A DNA stretch of 64,000 bases from Annona cherimola (taxonomy: Eukaryota > Streptophyta > Magnoliopsida > Magnoliales > Annonaceae), in the NCBI GenBank assembly GCA_030490835.1, contig CM059972.1, positions 57,889,563-57,953,562 on the forward strand. Reading direction: 5' to 3'. Each line of letters begins with the position of its first letter. Within the stretch, counting starts at the first letter, position 1. Made by a program: the position numbers and the translations under genes. The notes under the pieces were generated by a model. The model did not search any database, had not been told where the DNA came from, and worked only from the letters and a program-made list of their open reading frames with translations. This document shows positions 1-10,999 of the stretch, piece by piece.

Positions 1-50
1 CTAAAAATTTTTGTTTAAAAGTTTTATCACTTCACAAACATACCCTTTTT
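1..50. mobile_element. Harbinger/Tourist-like MITE, end fragment cut by the window edge
   Basis: The first 50 bases end in a terminus of the form AAGTGATA...TTTGTGAAGTG (reverse complement) followed by ATACCC. This matches the ends of the MITEs at 1562-1837, 1979-2254 and 39017-39341. Only one end is inside the window, so length and TSD cannot be judged. Confidence 0.5.
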
Positions 51-1213
51 ATTCGACCAAATAATAACCTATTTTACCAACTCATTTGTGATAATTGCAT
101 AAATTCGGGTAAAATAATCTCCAATATTCTTAATTTTCACAAGTATTAACAAAGTGTGATACAGTTAGAAATTTAATTTAGATACATGATCGAGGAAATG
201 CATAACATTTATTTTAAGAAATAAATAATATTCTTAAAAGTAGAAAAATAAAATAAATAATATTATTAATCAAACTGGATTTGGTAGACCCAAATTTTAA
301 CTTGAATTCATTAATTATATACAATGTGCATATTATTATATAAAGAAAACGTATATTTTAAGGTCGACAACGAACTTGTCCACAAGTAAAATTTAAAGGA
401 AAAATTAAAATGTATTTTAAGATGAGTCATTAAATACGTCCACCGGGTAAACGAATGTTAAAGAGTGGAATCTTAAATAATAATGATAATATATGTATAT
501 AACTAGATGAATAAAATAATGAGCAGATAATTGTGATCAGCAATTAAGCCGGTTGAATTGTGGACACGTATGGTATGAAGTGCTTGAAAATGGGAAGAAG
601 CCAAGGCAAATAAATAAGTGCTTGGTGTTCGTTTACTTGCTAAGAAGGGTGGTCCAATTACCAATAGTAAAAATAATGTACGGTTGTCACAGTTTACAGC
701 TGCTACCATGCTTATAAATATCAATACAGTGAGAAAAACACAACGAAGAAAGAAGAATAAAGAGGTGCACACTAGTGCGTCCAAGAGACGTAGGTAAATT
801 TCTGAATATTTGGTGCATGGGATTTTGGACGTGCAAGCATGATATGATTTTTGTCTTATTTTCAAAGATGTAATGACCAACTGCAACACTAAGGAAAGAG
901 GGGAAAGGTTAACTATAGAACAACAACAGTAACGAAATCTAGAAATTGGTAAGATTTGTTTAGAAATGTTTTAAAAGTATATATGTATAATGAAATAAAT
1001 GAATAGGATTTAAATAGAGTTTTTGTAGAAAGAATTCAAGAATTATGATATAAACATTAAATATAACTTCAATTCAACAATTATGCAGTTGAAATGGAGG
1101 TGGCATGAGAAATAATAATGAAATAACTAATAGGATTTAAATGATATAATATTTCAAAAAAAACTTATATGGTAACTTAACCGTGGTGGTTAGAGATTTA
1201 GAATTCAATCCAT
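51..1213. other. AT-rich intergenic DNA, no supported gene
   Basis: No recognisable gene or RNA. A minus-strand reading frame at 503-889 has no family motif and unremarkable composition, so I do not call it a gene. No TIR pair or LTR ends were seen here. Confidence 0.5.
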
Positions 1214-1214
1214 A

Positions 1215-1640
1215 GGTTGTAAGTTTGAATTACAATAATTAATTTTAACCCCTTTTACTTGAATTTCTTTAAAAAATATTATAATATCGAAGTATTTCAC
1301 CAATGTTAACTTGACCATGACAGTAGAAGATTTGGGATTCTAATTATAGGTGTGTTTGGGAAGTGATACAGTCATACAACTTTGGGTGAAAAGTTTTTGA
1401 ATGAGAAAAAATTATATGATATGATAAGGTTGTAAGTTTGAATCACGAGAACTAATCTTAACCCCTTTTACTTGAATTTCTTTAAAAAATATTATAATAT
1501 CGAAGTATTTCACCAATGTTAACTTGACCTTGATGGTAGAAGATTTTGGATTCTAATTGTAGGTGTGTTTGGGAAGTGATATAGTCATACGGCTTTGCAT
1601 GAAAAGTTTTTTTGTGCAAAAGTTTTTGAATGAGAGAAAA
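1215..1640. repeat. Direct tandem duplication, period about 213 bp
   Basis: The segment beginning GGTTGTAAGTTTGAAT at 1215 recurs at 1428. Both copies run through a shared AATATTATAATATCGAAG stretch into the start of a MITE (AGGTGTGTTTGGGAAG at about 1348 and 1561). The first MITE copy is truncated where the second unit begins, so the duplication followed the MITE insertion. The two units differ by scattered substitutions. Confidence 0.75.
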
Positions 1641-1837
1641 TTATATGATATGATAAGGGTAAGGATAAGTAAAGATATAAAGTTAAAAATAGATAGGTTA
1701 ATTGTATGGTAGTTGTGTATAAATGATTGAAAATAGGATAATTATATATGAAAATGTGAAAAACTAATTAAAAATAGGTACTTGTAGAGAGTGAAATGTT
1801 TTAGATTGAAATGTTTTATTTACAAACAAACATACCC
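1562..1837. mobile_element. Harbinger/Tourist-like MITE (276 bp)
   Basis: It starts GGTGTGTTTGGGAAGTGATA and ends with the approximate complement (...CAAACATACCC). The AT-rich interior is shared with the copies at 1979-2254 and 39017-39341. There is no coding capacity. Length equals that of the 1979-2254 copy. The flanking trinucleotides are decayed forms of TTA. Confidence 0.65.
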
Positions 1838-1978
1838 TATATGTCTTACATGCAAAGCATGGTAACCTAATTTAAATATTTTCCTGCCAAATTTTTATTT
1901 ATTTCAAAGATATATATTATGATATCAAATTATTATACAAATGTAACTTTTACCCAAATGGTAAAGATGTTAGTTTTA

Positions 1979-2254
1979 GGGTGTGTTTTTTTGGGGGAAA
2001 AAAGTGTCAGCTAAAACTTTTCAATCTCCATAATTACTCTATTTTTTAATTATTTTTTCACATTTTTCTATACAAACTACAATACTTTTCAATCATTTCT
2101 ACACAATTACCCATACAACTAACCTATCTATTTTAACTTTATTCTCTTTATTCTTCATCATTATCCCTATTATATCACATCATTTTCTATTGATTTGACA
2201 ACTTCTACTTCAAAAACTTTTCATCAAAAGTTTTACTTCTAACCAAACATGCCC
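1979..2254. mobile_element. Harbinger/Tourist-like MITE (276 bp) with TTA TSD
   Basis: The ends GGGTGTGTTT...AACATGCCC are flanked by TTA at 1976-1978 and 2255-2257. A 3-bp TTA duplication and GGGTGTGTTTGG-type termini are typical of PIF/Harbinger-derived Tourist MITEs. It is non-coding and lies in opposite internal orientation to the 1562-1837 copy. Confidence 0.75.
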
Positions 2255-2267
2255 TTAGTAAGAAACA

Positions 2268-5200
2268 TGTGGGTTCAAACTATTGTAAAACAAACTAGCA
2301 AATCAAGCGCAATTCATGTTCTGATGATTAACAATCAAAATTTGAGATTTAAAGGGACTAACATGTGTGTTGATATGTTTTAAGTTAGAAATTTCAAATG
2401 CAAGCCATGACAGTTTTAGTCGCAGAGCCAAGTCGACTCAAGCATCAAATTAGGTCCAGTCGATACTTAAGTTGACTGCAGGATCAACTTCAATAGAAAT
2501 TTTATGTCAATGCTGAAATTATGGTCGCTTAAGCAGGTGAAGTTGCAACAGAAGTCAACTTCGTATGCGATTCTAATCAAGTCGCAGAGCAAAGTCAACT
2601 CAATAATGCGACTTAGGCTACATAAGTGCAAGAATTAATATATATGAAGATCCAACCATGCCACAAATATCGAAGTCGCATATCAAAGTTGACTCCACCT
2701 ACGACTTAGATCAAGTTGCAAGTTAAGCCAACCTCAGCATCCGACTTGAACACAATGGGACTCAAAACAAGCATATTTAAGCTTAAAGGTCAACCAGAAA
2801 AGTTCAAGCAACTCAACACTTGAATAATCAAACACAAACACTATAAATTGAGGATCAAGCTATAATGGATTGAAGAATAAAGCATGTATAGAATGAATAG
2901 AAAATCAAGTATAATTCATGTTTTGATGGTTAACAATTCAATTAAGGAACTACATTGTGTATGAGATGATTTAAGGCTTATAAATCATCTCATAGTTTTC
3001 AAGTTTAAAGAATGACAGGTCAAGTCGCAAGACAAATCGACTCAGGTATTGATTTTGGTCAAGTTGATCCCCAGGTCGACTTCATTATCGACTTCAACAG
3101 GCTTATTTTTGACAATGCTAAAAATGTGAAAGTGTGAGCAGTCGAAGTCACACTCGAAGTCAACTTTGCATGAGACTTGGGTCAAGTCGCAACCCAAGTC
3201 GACTCCGACATAAAACTTGGGTGAAGTCCCAGATGAAGTCGACTCAGTTATGCAACTTAAGTACGGCTTGAGCACAAGAAAGTTAAAATAAGTAGATTCA
3301 AGTCCAAGAATGGCTCAAACAACGTTATATTGCCTTGATTCAAGATCCAAGTTACAAGTTGCTAAATGAAGTTTCAAATGAACATGACCAAACACAATGA
3401 TGAAGAGGAACATAAGACCAAGAAAGTATTTGAGGCCATAAAATGAAGAAATGAAAGCCATATATGATGAAGAATTAAGATTGTGAAGCACTAAAGTCCT
3501 AAAGAGCAACATGAGGTGTGAAGTTGAAAACCCAAGTCGACTTCACATGCGACTTGGGTTAAGTCTGAGGCCATGAAGTGAAGAAATGAAAGGCATATAT
3601 GCTAAAGAATTAAGATTGTGAAGCACTAGAGTCCAAAGAGCAACATGAGGTGTGAAGTCAAAAACCCAAGTCAACTTCACATGCGACTTGATCGACTTAG
3701 ATTAAGTCTGAAGCCAAGTCGACCCCAAATGGAACTTAAAGTTTGAAGATCAAAGTGCTGAAGGACGAAGTCGCAACACAAGTCGACTCTAGTTTGCCAC
3801 TTGGGTGAATTCGCACCTAAAGTCGACTCTGAGTATGACTTGGGTCATAATAGCTGAAAAATTTCGAACATTGACACATTAAATGCGCACCACCTACATC
3901 ATAACGTTCGAATTTATTCATTCTCTATTTAAGACACATCAAATGAAGAGGAGAGGGTTAGTTAGAGCATTGATTAAGTCTCCACCTACCAACTTGCAAG
4001 CATTCAAGTGCTCATTCAAGAAATTTCCAAGAAGAACCGTGTCATTCATTGCAAGTGCTGAAGCGATCTCTCATCAATTCACTCTACACGTCCTTCTCAG
4101 TGTTGAAAACTTACCTATACATTTATAAAGTGTAGATTCTCATTTCTATTAATTGATTTTGTAATTATACTTAGTTTGGTATTGGAGACCAAGACCAAGT
4201 GAAGGCAAGTAGTGTGTTTAGAGTGTGACTTGCCACCTATTTGTATGAAAATTGTTAAGGCCCCCTAGAGCTAGAATCTAGAAGAGAACAAGGGCTCTAG
4301 TTGTAATTTCATTAATATAGTGGAACGCAAGATACAAGGGTGTGTTCTTGGAGGAGTGGAGTAAGGAGAGTTGTTCCAAACCACTATAATCTCTTGTGTT
4401 TGATACATTTGCTCTATTTATATTTTTATTCTCCAATTTTCATTCAAAGGGACTTAGTCTACAAGGGGTCACTCTCAACACACCGAAAGAATTTTAAAAA
4501 ATCCAATTCACCCCTCCTCTCTTGGGTTTTTCTATAAACTCGGGACCAACGAAAGTATACATGTCAATGTAAAGAAGATTACACCTCAAGATTGAAGAAA
4601 AACAGAGATAAATAAAGCTGAGACTTGAAGATATAAAAGCACAAATGGCAAAGCATTATGAAGATTTGAAGTTCCAAAGAACATATTGTCTAGTGAAGTC
4701 ACATTTGAAGTTTACTTCACTTGCGACTTGAGTCAAGTCCCAGACCAAGTCGACCTCAAATTGGAACTTAGATTTAAAACAATGAGAAAATCACTCAAGA
4801 AGGAGATGTGCAGACTGAAGTTGCAACCCAAGTCGATTGCAGCCTGCGACTTAGGTGAAGTTACGCCCGAAGTCGACTCCAAGTGCGACTTGAATCATAA
4901 TGGTTGGAAAAATTCAAATGTTGGCACATTTAATGCACTTCACCTACCCTCCAACATTCAAAATAACTCCTCTATTTAAAGCACGACAAGAGAAGTTATG
5001 AGGGTTAGCTAGAACCTTCATTGAGCCTTCACCTTCCTCTTTTAAGCAATTAAGTGTCCATTAATTGCTCTATCTAGAAGAACTCCATCACTTACTGCAA
5101 GAGTTGCAATGGTTCAACATTTTCAAGCTTTCAAGAGTTCTTCCTGTGTGCTAAATCTTCTCTACACAACTTGTAATGTATAGATCTTCTTTGTAATTTA

Positions 5201-5604
5201 ATCTTTTTTATTGTTACTTGGCTTGGTGTTGGAGATTAAGGCTAAGTAAAGATAAGTAGTGTACGGTTGGAGTGTCACTCATCATCTACTTGTGATGTGA
5301 TCATAAAGACCTCCGAGAGCTATAATCTAGAAGAGAGCAAAAGCTCTAAGTGTATCTCTATTTGATATAGTGGAACCGAAGACACAAGGGTGTGTTATTG
5401 GAAAAATGGAATAGGGAGGGTTGTTCCAAACCACTATAATTTCTTGTGTCTGCGATTTGTCATTTTTCTTTCCTCTATCACTCTTCAAAATTTCATTCAA
5501 GGGAACACAGTCTACCATGGGTTAAGTTTTTATATACCAAAAGAATTTCAAAGAAAACAATTCACCCTTCTCCTCTTGGACTTTTCCACCTAACACAAAC
5601 CACA
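2268..5604 (+). mobile_element. Family A solo-type LTR (outer copy), split by a second copy
   Basis: Two pieces, about 2268-2884 and 4552-5604, together make one LTR of roughly 1.65 kb. They carry the family landmarks in order: a TTTGATGATTAACAA-like box near the start, GTCGAC/GCGACTTG arrays, a CTAGAGCTATAATCTAGAAG block, a CACTATAA box, and an end related to CAATTCACCCCTCCTCTTGG. The outer ends are decayed and I see no TSD, so the outermost coordinates are approximate. No gag or pol adjoins it. Confidence 0.6.
2885..4551 (+). mobile_element. Family A solo-type LTR nested inside the copy at 2268-5604
   Basis: It starts TGTATAGAATG (family consensus TGTTGGAAA) and ends CTCGGGACCAACG (consensus ...CCAACA), 1667 bp. 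It contains CAAGTCGC/GTCGAC repeats, CTAGAGCTAGAATCTAGAAG, and CACCCCTCCTCTCTTGGG near its end. Flanks share AAAG (AAAGC before, AAAGT after), a decayed candidate TSD. Reading frames at 3042-3275, 3315-3512 and 3883-4128 are translations of the repeat. Confidence 0.65.
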
Positions 5605-6999
5605 TACTTGCCACTTTTTAACACATTATTTTATGTACCATTCAAATAAATGATTAAAAAAATTTTACATTAATTTTATTAAAAATCTAAATAAATGATT
5701 ATAATAAGAAAGTTATATAAATAATTGATTAAAAATGATATCAAAAATAAAATAGTTAGTTTTTAAGGAGACAAAGTTTTCAATGAAATATTTGAGTAAA
5801 TAATATGTAACACTAACTGTTAAATTTTTTTTCAAAATAAAAATAATTAGCAAAGAATACATAGTTCAACACTAACTCTAGGAACTAATTTTCCAACTCA
5901 AATTGTAGGAAGGAGGAAAGGGAAAAAGTTACATAAGAAAAGTTGTACAAATTAATCACTGTGAGAAAGGTAAGTATGCAATATTTTTATATTTTGTAGA
6001 TGTATTTTAATGATGCCATAAATTCTTATAAATGATAGTGAATGTATAACATTTGATTGACCTATGCACTTTGAATTTGAAATGGAATTTCAAAATGTAT
6101 TTTACGATGACATGCATATTTCCTCTAAATGATCAAACATATGATGTGAACGTGATGCATAAAGTAACTTGTTGTATTGAAACCAAAGGTAATATTTATA
6201 AAAAAAAGAGCCCAATTACCAGACCATTAGATCCTATGGGTGATGCCATAGGATGATTATGATTCGTTTAATGTATTGACAAATACGCAAATTCATTAAA
6301 TAATTTGCTATTTTCGTTTATGTGCCTACTTATTGAGTGATGTACTCACACCCTTGTAAAAATTTAAAATTTATTTGTGTAGGCCCAAAAATGAAGTAGG
6401 CTCGAGTATAACCTAAGGAGAATATTATCTCCATTATTTAGTTTCTCAATTGCTGCCAATAGTTTGTATTTACGCAATGACCTATATTATTCTAGATAAG
6501 CCTAAAATGAGTTGTAATATTTGGACAAAAGACAAAAATGTGTATGTATGAACTTAGTTTATTCATGGAAATTTAAGTTTGAAAATTTAAAATTTTTCAT
6601 AATTTGATTCATAGAAAAAGGCAATTCTTGTGGTATTTCACATCTCAAAATGTTACAGATATGGAGGTATCAAAGTCATATTTAGGCTAAATTATAAAAT
6701 TTTACATTCAAAATTTTAAATTAAGTAACTAACCTTAGAATTTTTGTATATGGAGAAAAAGTGGATGTTGGATTTTTACTCTCCTTTAGCTAAGAGAATT
6801 TTTGAAGACATTCATCCCCACGTAAAGCCTCACTTGTGGGGTCATCTGGTAAATTTTCACGGGAAATGGGGCAAGCTTTAAAAGTAAGAAATCTAAAAGG
6901 AACAGTTTGAAGGAATATAGGGAAATGATTTTATGAGTAAATGATCTATACATACTATAAAATGTAACCTATTTCATTTGATGTCTCTTTGTTGTAAAT
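5605..6999. other. AT-rich intergenic DNA, nothing recognised
   Basis: About 1.4 kb of AT-rich sequence without LTR ends, TIRs, RNA genes or a credible coding region. The reading frame at 6053-6256 shows no family signature. Confidence 0.5.
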
Positions 7000-7442
7000 T
7001 GTGGCGCCCCAGCCCGAGCGTCACAACCGTACTCTAAGATCTATCGATTGGTAAGCGTGATCAGGATTGTTGCCCTGTCACTTGGCGAGCTCTTTGGATA
7101 TTTATCCCTTTTATCTTAACTCCTTAGGAGTTTATATCATTTTATATATTTCATTTGAAATATACACATATGATCTCATAATTTTCCATACTTAACCATT
7201 TCATGATGAATCGTTCCCAATAATTGACCATAAATTTTTTTTCTCTATTTATAGTCATAATCATCATATAGTCATAAACATAATGAAATCCCCGTACAAC
7301 ATTCAGACATTAATAATGTCATTAACATACAACCATACAAACTTATAGAGTCAATCATAGGAACTTGTAGAAATTCATTTTTTTCTTGAATCTCCACCTG
7401 TGCTCCTTGCATGGTTCTCCTTTTCGCTTGTCTTTAGGATTT

Positions 7443-9887
7443 TGATGCGCACCAAGTGCTTGTCGTTAAGAGCACTGTGATCACCAGTTTAATTAAAATT
7501 AACCGAAACACATTAAAGCTACCACTATGAGGGTGATAGTGTAGAATAACGGTGAGTCGAGTCGAATCCACAGAGAGGCGATGTAGTTTTTGAATTGTTT
7601 TTAAGAGAAAGAAAAGAAGGTATAAATAAGAGAGAGAAAGAGAGAAGAGAGAAAGAGGAGAGAGAGAGAGAGAAGAAGAAATTAGATAGATAAGAGAGGA
7701 GAGAGAAAGAGAGAAGAGAGAAAGAGAAGAGAGAAAGAAATTAAGAGAGAGGAGAGAGAGAGACATTGGAGAAAGAGAAGAAAAGAGAAAATGGAAGAAA
7801 TTAGAGAGAGAAAGAGAGAAAGAGAAGAGAGAGAGAAGAAAAGAGAAATTAGAAGAAATTAGAGAGAGAAACAGAAGAGAGAGAAAGAAAATAGAAGAAA
7901 TTGGAGAGAAAAGAAAGGGAGACAAGAAGCTAAAAGAAATTATAATTAGCTAATAACTTAATTAAAGCTATTCTAAGAAAGCAATAAAAGCTATGAAATT
8001 CAACTATTAAAACAGGAAAGAGAATTACATTAAATTTAATCTAACAATTACAAAGCAGAAAATAAAGCAGTAAATCTAATCTAAAAATTACAAATTAAAA
8101 TTTAACAACTATGAAACGCTACTAACTATAATGCAGAAAAATAAAATTCACATCACCCATAAAAAGCGAATCTCCACGTAATGGAATTTTTATTGCTTGG
8201 CCCCACCTCCTTGCTACGGGTCCCACAAAATGGGTCCCACCCAAGGGAGAAAAGAGGAGTGTGTGTGGGGTCTTTTTCAAGGCAAGAGGTCTTTCCGTTA
8301 AAAGAATCGATGTGGGATTCATTGCTTGAACGGCACTGTAGCTTTTGCAATTTGCCGTTTTCTGCTATGGCCTAGATTGGGCTTATGGGCGAAGCAGGCA
8401 ATTCCATTTGCTGGAGATAGGAATGGAGCATGAATCATGGCTGCCGATTTTGATGGAGAAGGGGCTCGCCGGAATTGCCGAAATTAAAAGGGGGCATTGG
8501 CTAAATTTTTCTGCCGTGACTGAATTCACAGGCTTGGATGGATTTGGGGAAGACGGCGGAGTTTTCCAGCTGTCAAATTTGTCCGTGTGGTGCGGACGGC
8601 GGTTCCAGCAGGTGTACGTGGCCGAGCCTAGTGCGTCGGATACAATCAATATTCTCCGTAGGTTGAAAGAAAGATACGAAGAGCTTCATGGTGTTCGTAT
8701 TCAAGACCGCGCATTGGTCGTTGCTGCTCTGATGTGGTTTTCGGTGATGAGTTTTTGAAATGGGGATGCTGTACGCGAGCTTGAATGCAGCTGCCGGGAT
8801 TGGAGGTGCTGCTGAAATGGGGCTGGCCGGAATAGAGGAGGGGATGGGTTTTCTGTTGCCGGAATCAAGTGAAGATGCAGGGCTGCTGTGGTTTTTTTTT
8901 ATTTGGTGGAGCAGATGCTGGAAAATCGATTTGGGGAAGATGGATTCGGTGGCTTCAGCTCGTCGTCGAGTGTCGTCTGGACAGCTCCCGCTCTCGCCGC
9001 GATCGCCGTATCCCTTGCTTTTTTCAGGCTTGCTGCTGGTTGGATTGCAGCTGCCGGTGATGTGCTGCTTGATATTTCTGAAATTAAAATGGCACGGGTT
9101 GAATTTTTTCTGCCATAAATGGGTTCGCAGGCATGGAAATCAACTGGATGGAAGAAGAAATGGAAGTTGCGGGCTGGACGGATTTTCTGGGTGGAGAAGA
9201 CGAGCTGAATTGAGCATGGGTGATTTAGAATGGACGGCTTAAATGTGATGGCTTAATCGCATGAAAAATTGGACGGTTTGGTGATGGAATTGGTTGCTGC
9301 CGGCCATTTGAGGGAGCTGGATTTTCTTTGCTGCTGTTGACGGGTGGAAGTTACTGCCATGGCTGCCGTTCGATTTGGGGAAGATGGAGCTTTGAAATGG
9401 TGGTCCGGCGGTGCTTTGCGGTCGTGCACATACAACATAAAAAATTGCAATTTAAAATATTTCAGCACTATGTATGTTCCACCCGGATACTTTAATATTT
9501 TCCAAATTTGATTTTTGAACTCTTTTGCATTCATTTTATCATTGCAATTATTATTTTTGTCATAATAGTTCACTTTAACCCATGTTTTAAACTATACTTA
9601 TAAATATATATAAATATAGTTTTTAACCCATTTACCTCTTTCATAAATTTGTGCGAATTATATTAATAGGTCATACGTATTTCACCATTAAAATTTTCTA
9701 GGGAATTGAGTCATAATTTTATATTTTCAAAAATATTGCAAAATGTCCTATTTTATAGCAAAATTAAAGATTCTATCAAAAATATGATTTTCATGAAATT
9801 CCCCTTAAAACATGCATTTAATTAATGTTTTAATATTTAATTATGCGAATTTAACATGAAGTTCAATGAAAATTTTTAGACTTATCA
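7443..9887 (-). repeat. B1 3' LTR
   Basis: 2445 bp, minus-strand ends TGATAAGTC...TGCGCATCA. It contains a long GA-rich tract at 7600-7920 (polypyrimidine on the sense strand, near the LTR's 3' end), an AATAAA on the sense strand at 8189-8194, a GC-rich U3 with the HSP101-like fragment, and a purine/pyrimidine-poor AT-rich start. It lacks a ~35-bp duplication of the GGGTCCCACAAAATGGG block that the 5' LTR carries near 13845-13880. Confidence 0.88.
8597..8728 (+). pseudogene. Captured HSP101/ClpB gene fragment inside the B1 3' LTR
   Basis: Read on the plus strand, codons from 8597 encode [12 protein letters not shown], then [10 protein letters not shown], then [14 protein letters not shown]. 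This is the signature of the end of the first AAA+ module of plant HSP101/ClpB (family form [32 protein letters not shown]). Only about 44 residues match, and the surrounding frame (8345-8758) is unrelated LTR sequence. The fragment is antisense to B1. It has no start, no Walker motifs and no functional prospect as a chaperone. An identical insert is in the other LTR, so capture predates this insertion. Not present in the B2 LTRs. Confidence 0.75.
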
Positions 9888-9900
9888 CACCCCCCAACTT
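9888..9900 (-). other. B1 polypurine tract
   Basis: On the minus strand AAGTTGGGGGGTG abuts the TG of the 3' LTR, the expected position for the plus-strand primer. The upstream GGGACTAGCAATGTTTAAGTT context is typical of Athila/Tat-type elements and is repeated in B2 at 55231-55244. Confidence 0.85.
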
Positions 9901-10999
9901 AAACATTGCTAGTCCCTTAGCAATGGAAATAGTTTAATATATTATTCCCCTTCTTTTCTTTTTTTTTTAAATCATAGTGTACTACTAATTTTTATAAAAA
10001 TCTAGGTGCATTGCTAATAATGATAGTAAGCTTTAGAAGTAAATTTCTTTAGTGTATATGTGTAAAATATTTTTTATGATGCATATAAAAGATTATAGCA
10101 CGTGTGTATGTGTATTAATGAACAAATGGGCATTAGATAAATAAATTATTTTCAACTCATCCAATCTAAGTAATATTTATATGAAAATTTTGATAGTGAC
10201 AGTTAATTTTTTTTTTCAACATTTTTTTCTTCTTCCCCTCACCATATTTCAGGATATCTAGGGATTTTCTTTTTCTTTTTCTTCTTCTTTTTTTATTATT
10301 AATTTTTTTAATTTTAATTTTAATTTTTTTTTATTCTCCCCTCACCATATTTTAGGGTATCTGGGGATCTATAATTTTTTTTTTTTTTACTAACAGCTAT
10401 CGATTGTAATGATATTAAATGTTATATTATCATGATGCCCACAAAGTTCATTGGCGTGTAAGTGCAATTAGTGTTAATAAAATTTTAACAAAACCATGAA
10501 AATATTTTTACGAATATGACTAATTTCAATTTGCTTCTTCACTTACTACCAAGCATAGCAAGTGCACTTTGATTTATCTCTATTTTTATTTTTTTTATTT
10601 TTTTATATATATATATTTTTTAAACTTTTATTATTATTATTATTATTATTATTTTAATCACATTAAGCAAACCAGACCCCCCAACTTAAATATAGCTATC
10701 TTTGATAAACATGCACAAAATATAAATTTATGAAAATAAGATAGCAGGGAAAGAGACAACCTGGGGTGTAATGGTCTGATTAAATTGCTGTAGCTTTCAC
10801 CTAAACAAAAGAAAAGCAAACTAATAGAAAAGAGATATATATACACATGTTGGGTTGCCTCCCAACCAGCGCTAAGTTTTACGTCTTCAGCCAGACGTAA
10901 TGATTCATGTTATCCAATTCCTACTTTGTAAAAATTTTTAACACTATGTAGATTATTTATCATTTTCATATATTCATGCTCAAGATTTGTAAAGATTAA
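9901..10999 (-). other. B1 non-coding 3' internal region
   Basis: AT-rich, with T and TTA microsatellites (TTA run at about 10625-10653). It holds two copies of a CCCTCACCATATTTCAGG...GGGAT motif (10235-10267 and 10338-10368) also found three times in B2 and once near 63.3 kb. A GTTGGGAGGCAACCCAAC-like block near 10850-10870 also recurs in B2 (54220-54240). No coding region. Confidence 0.6.

Noticed and set aside
503..889. 128-codon minus-strand ORF
   Set aside because: No family motif, no supporting context, AT-rich DNA next to MITEs; such a length arises by chance here.
7434..7925. 163-codon Ser/Leu-rich minus frame
   Set aside because: Translation of the GA/CT simple-sequence tract in the B1 LTR.
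8345..9242. Two long plus-strand frames in the B1 LTR (and copies at 14017-14914)
   Set aside because: They are conserved only because the LTRs are near-identical; apart from the short HSP101 piece nothing is recognisable, and they run antisense to the element.
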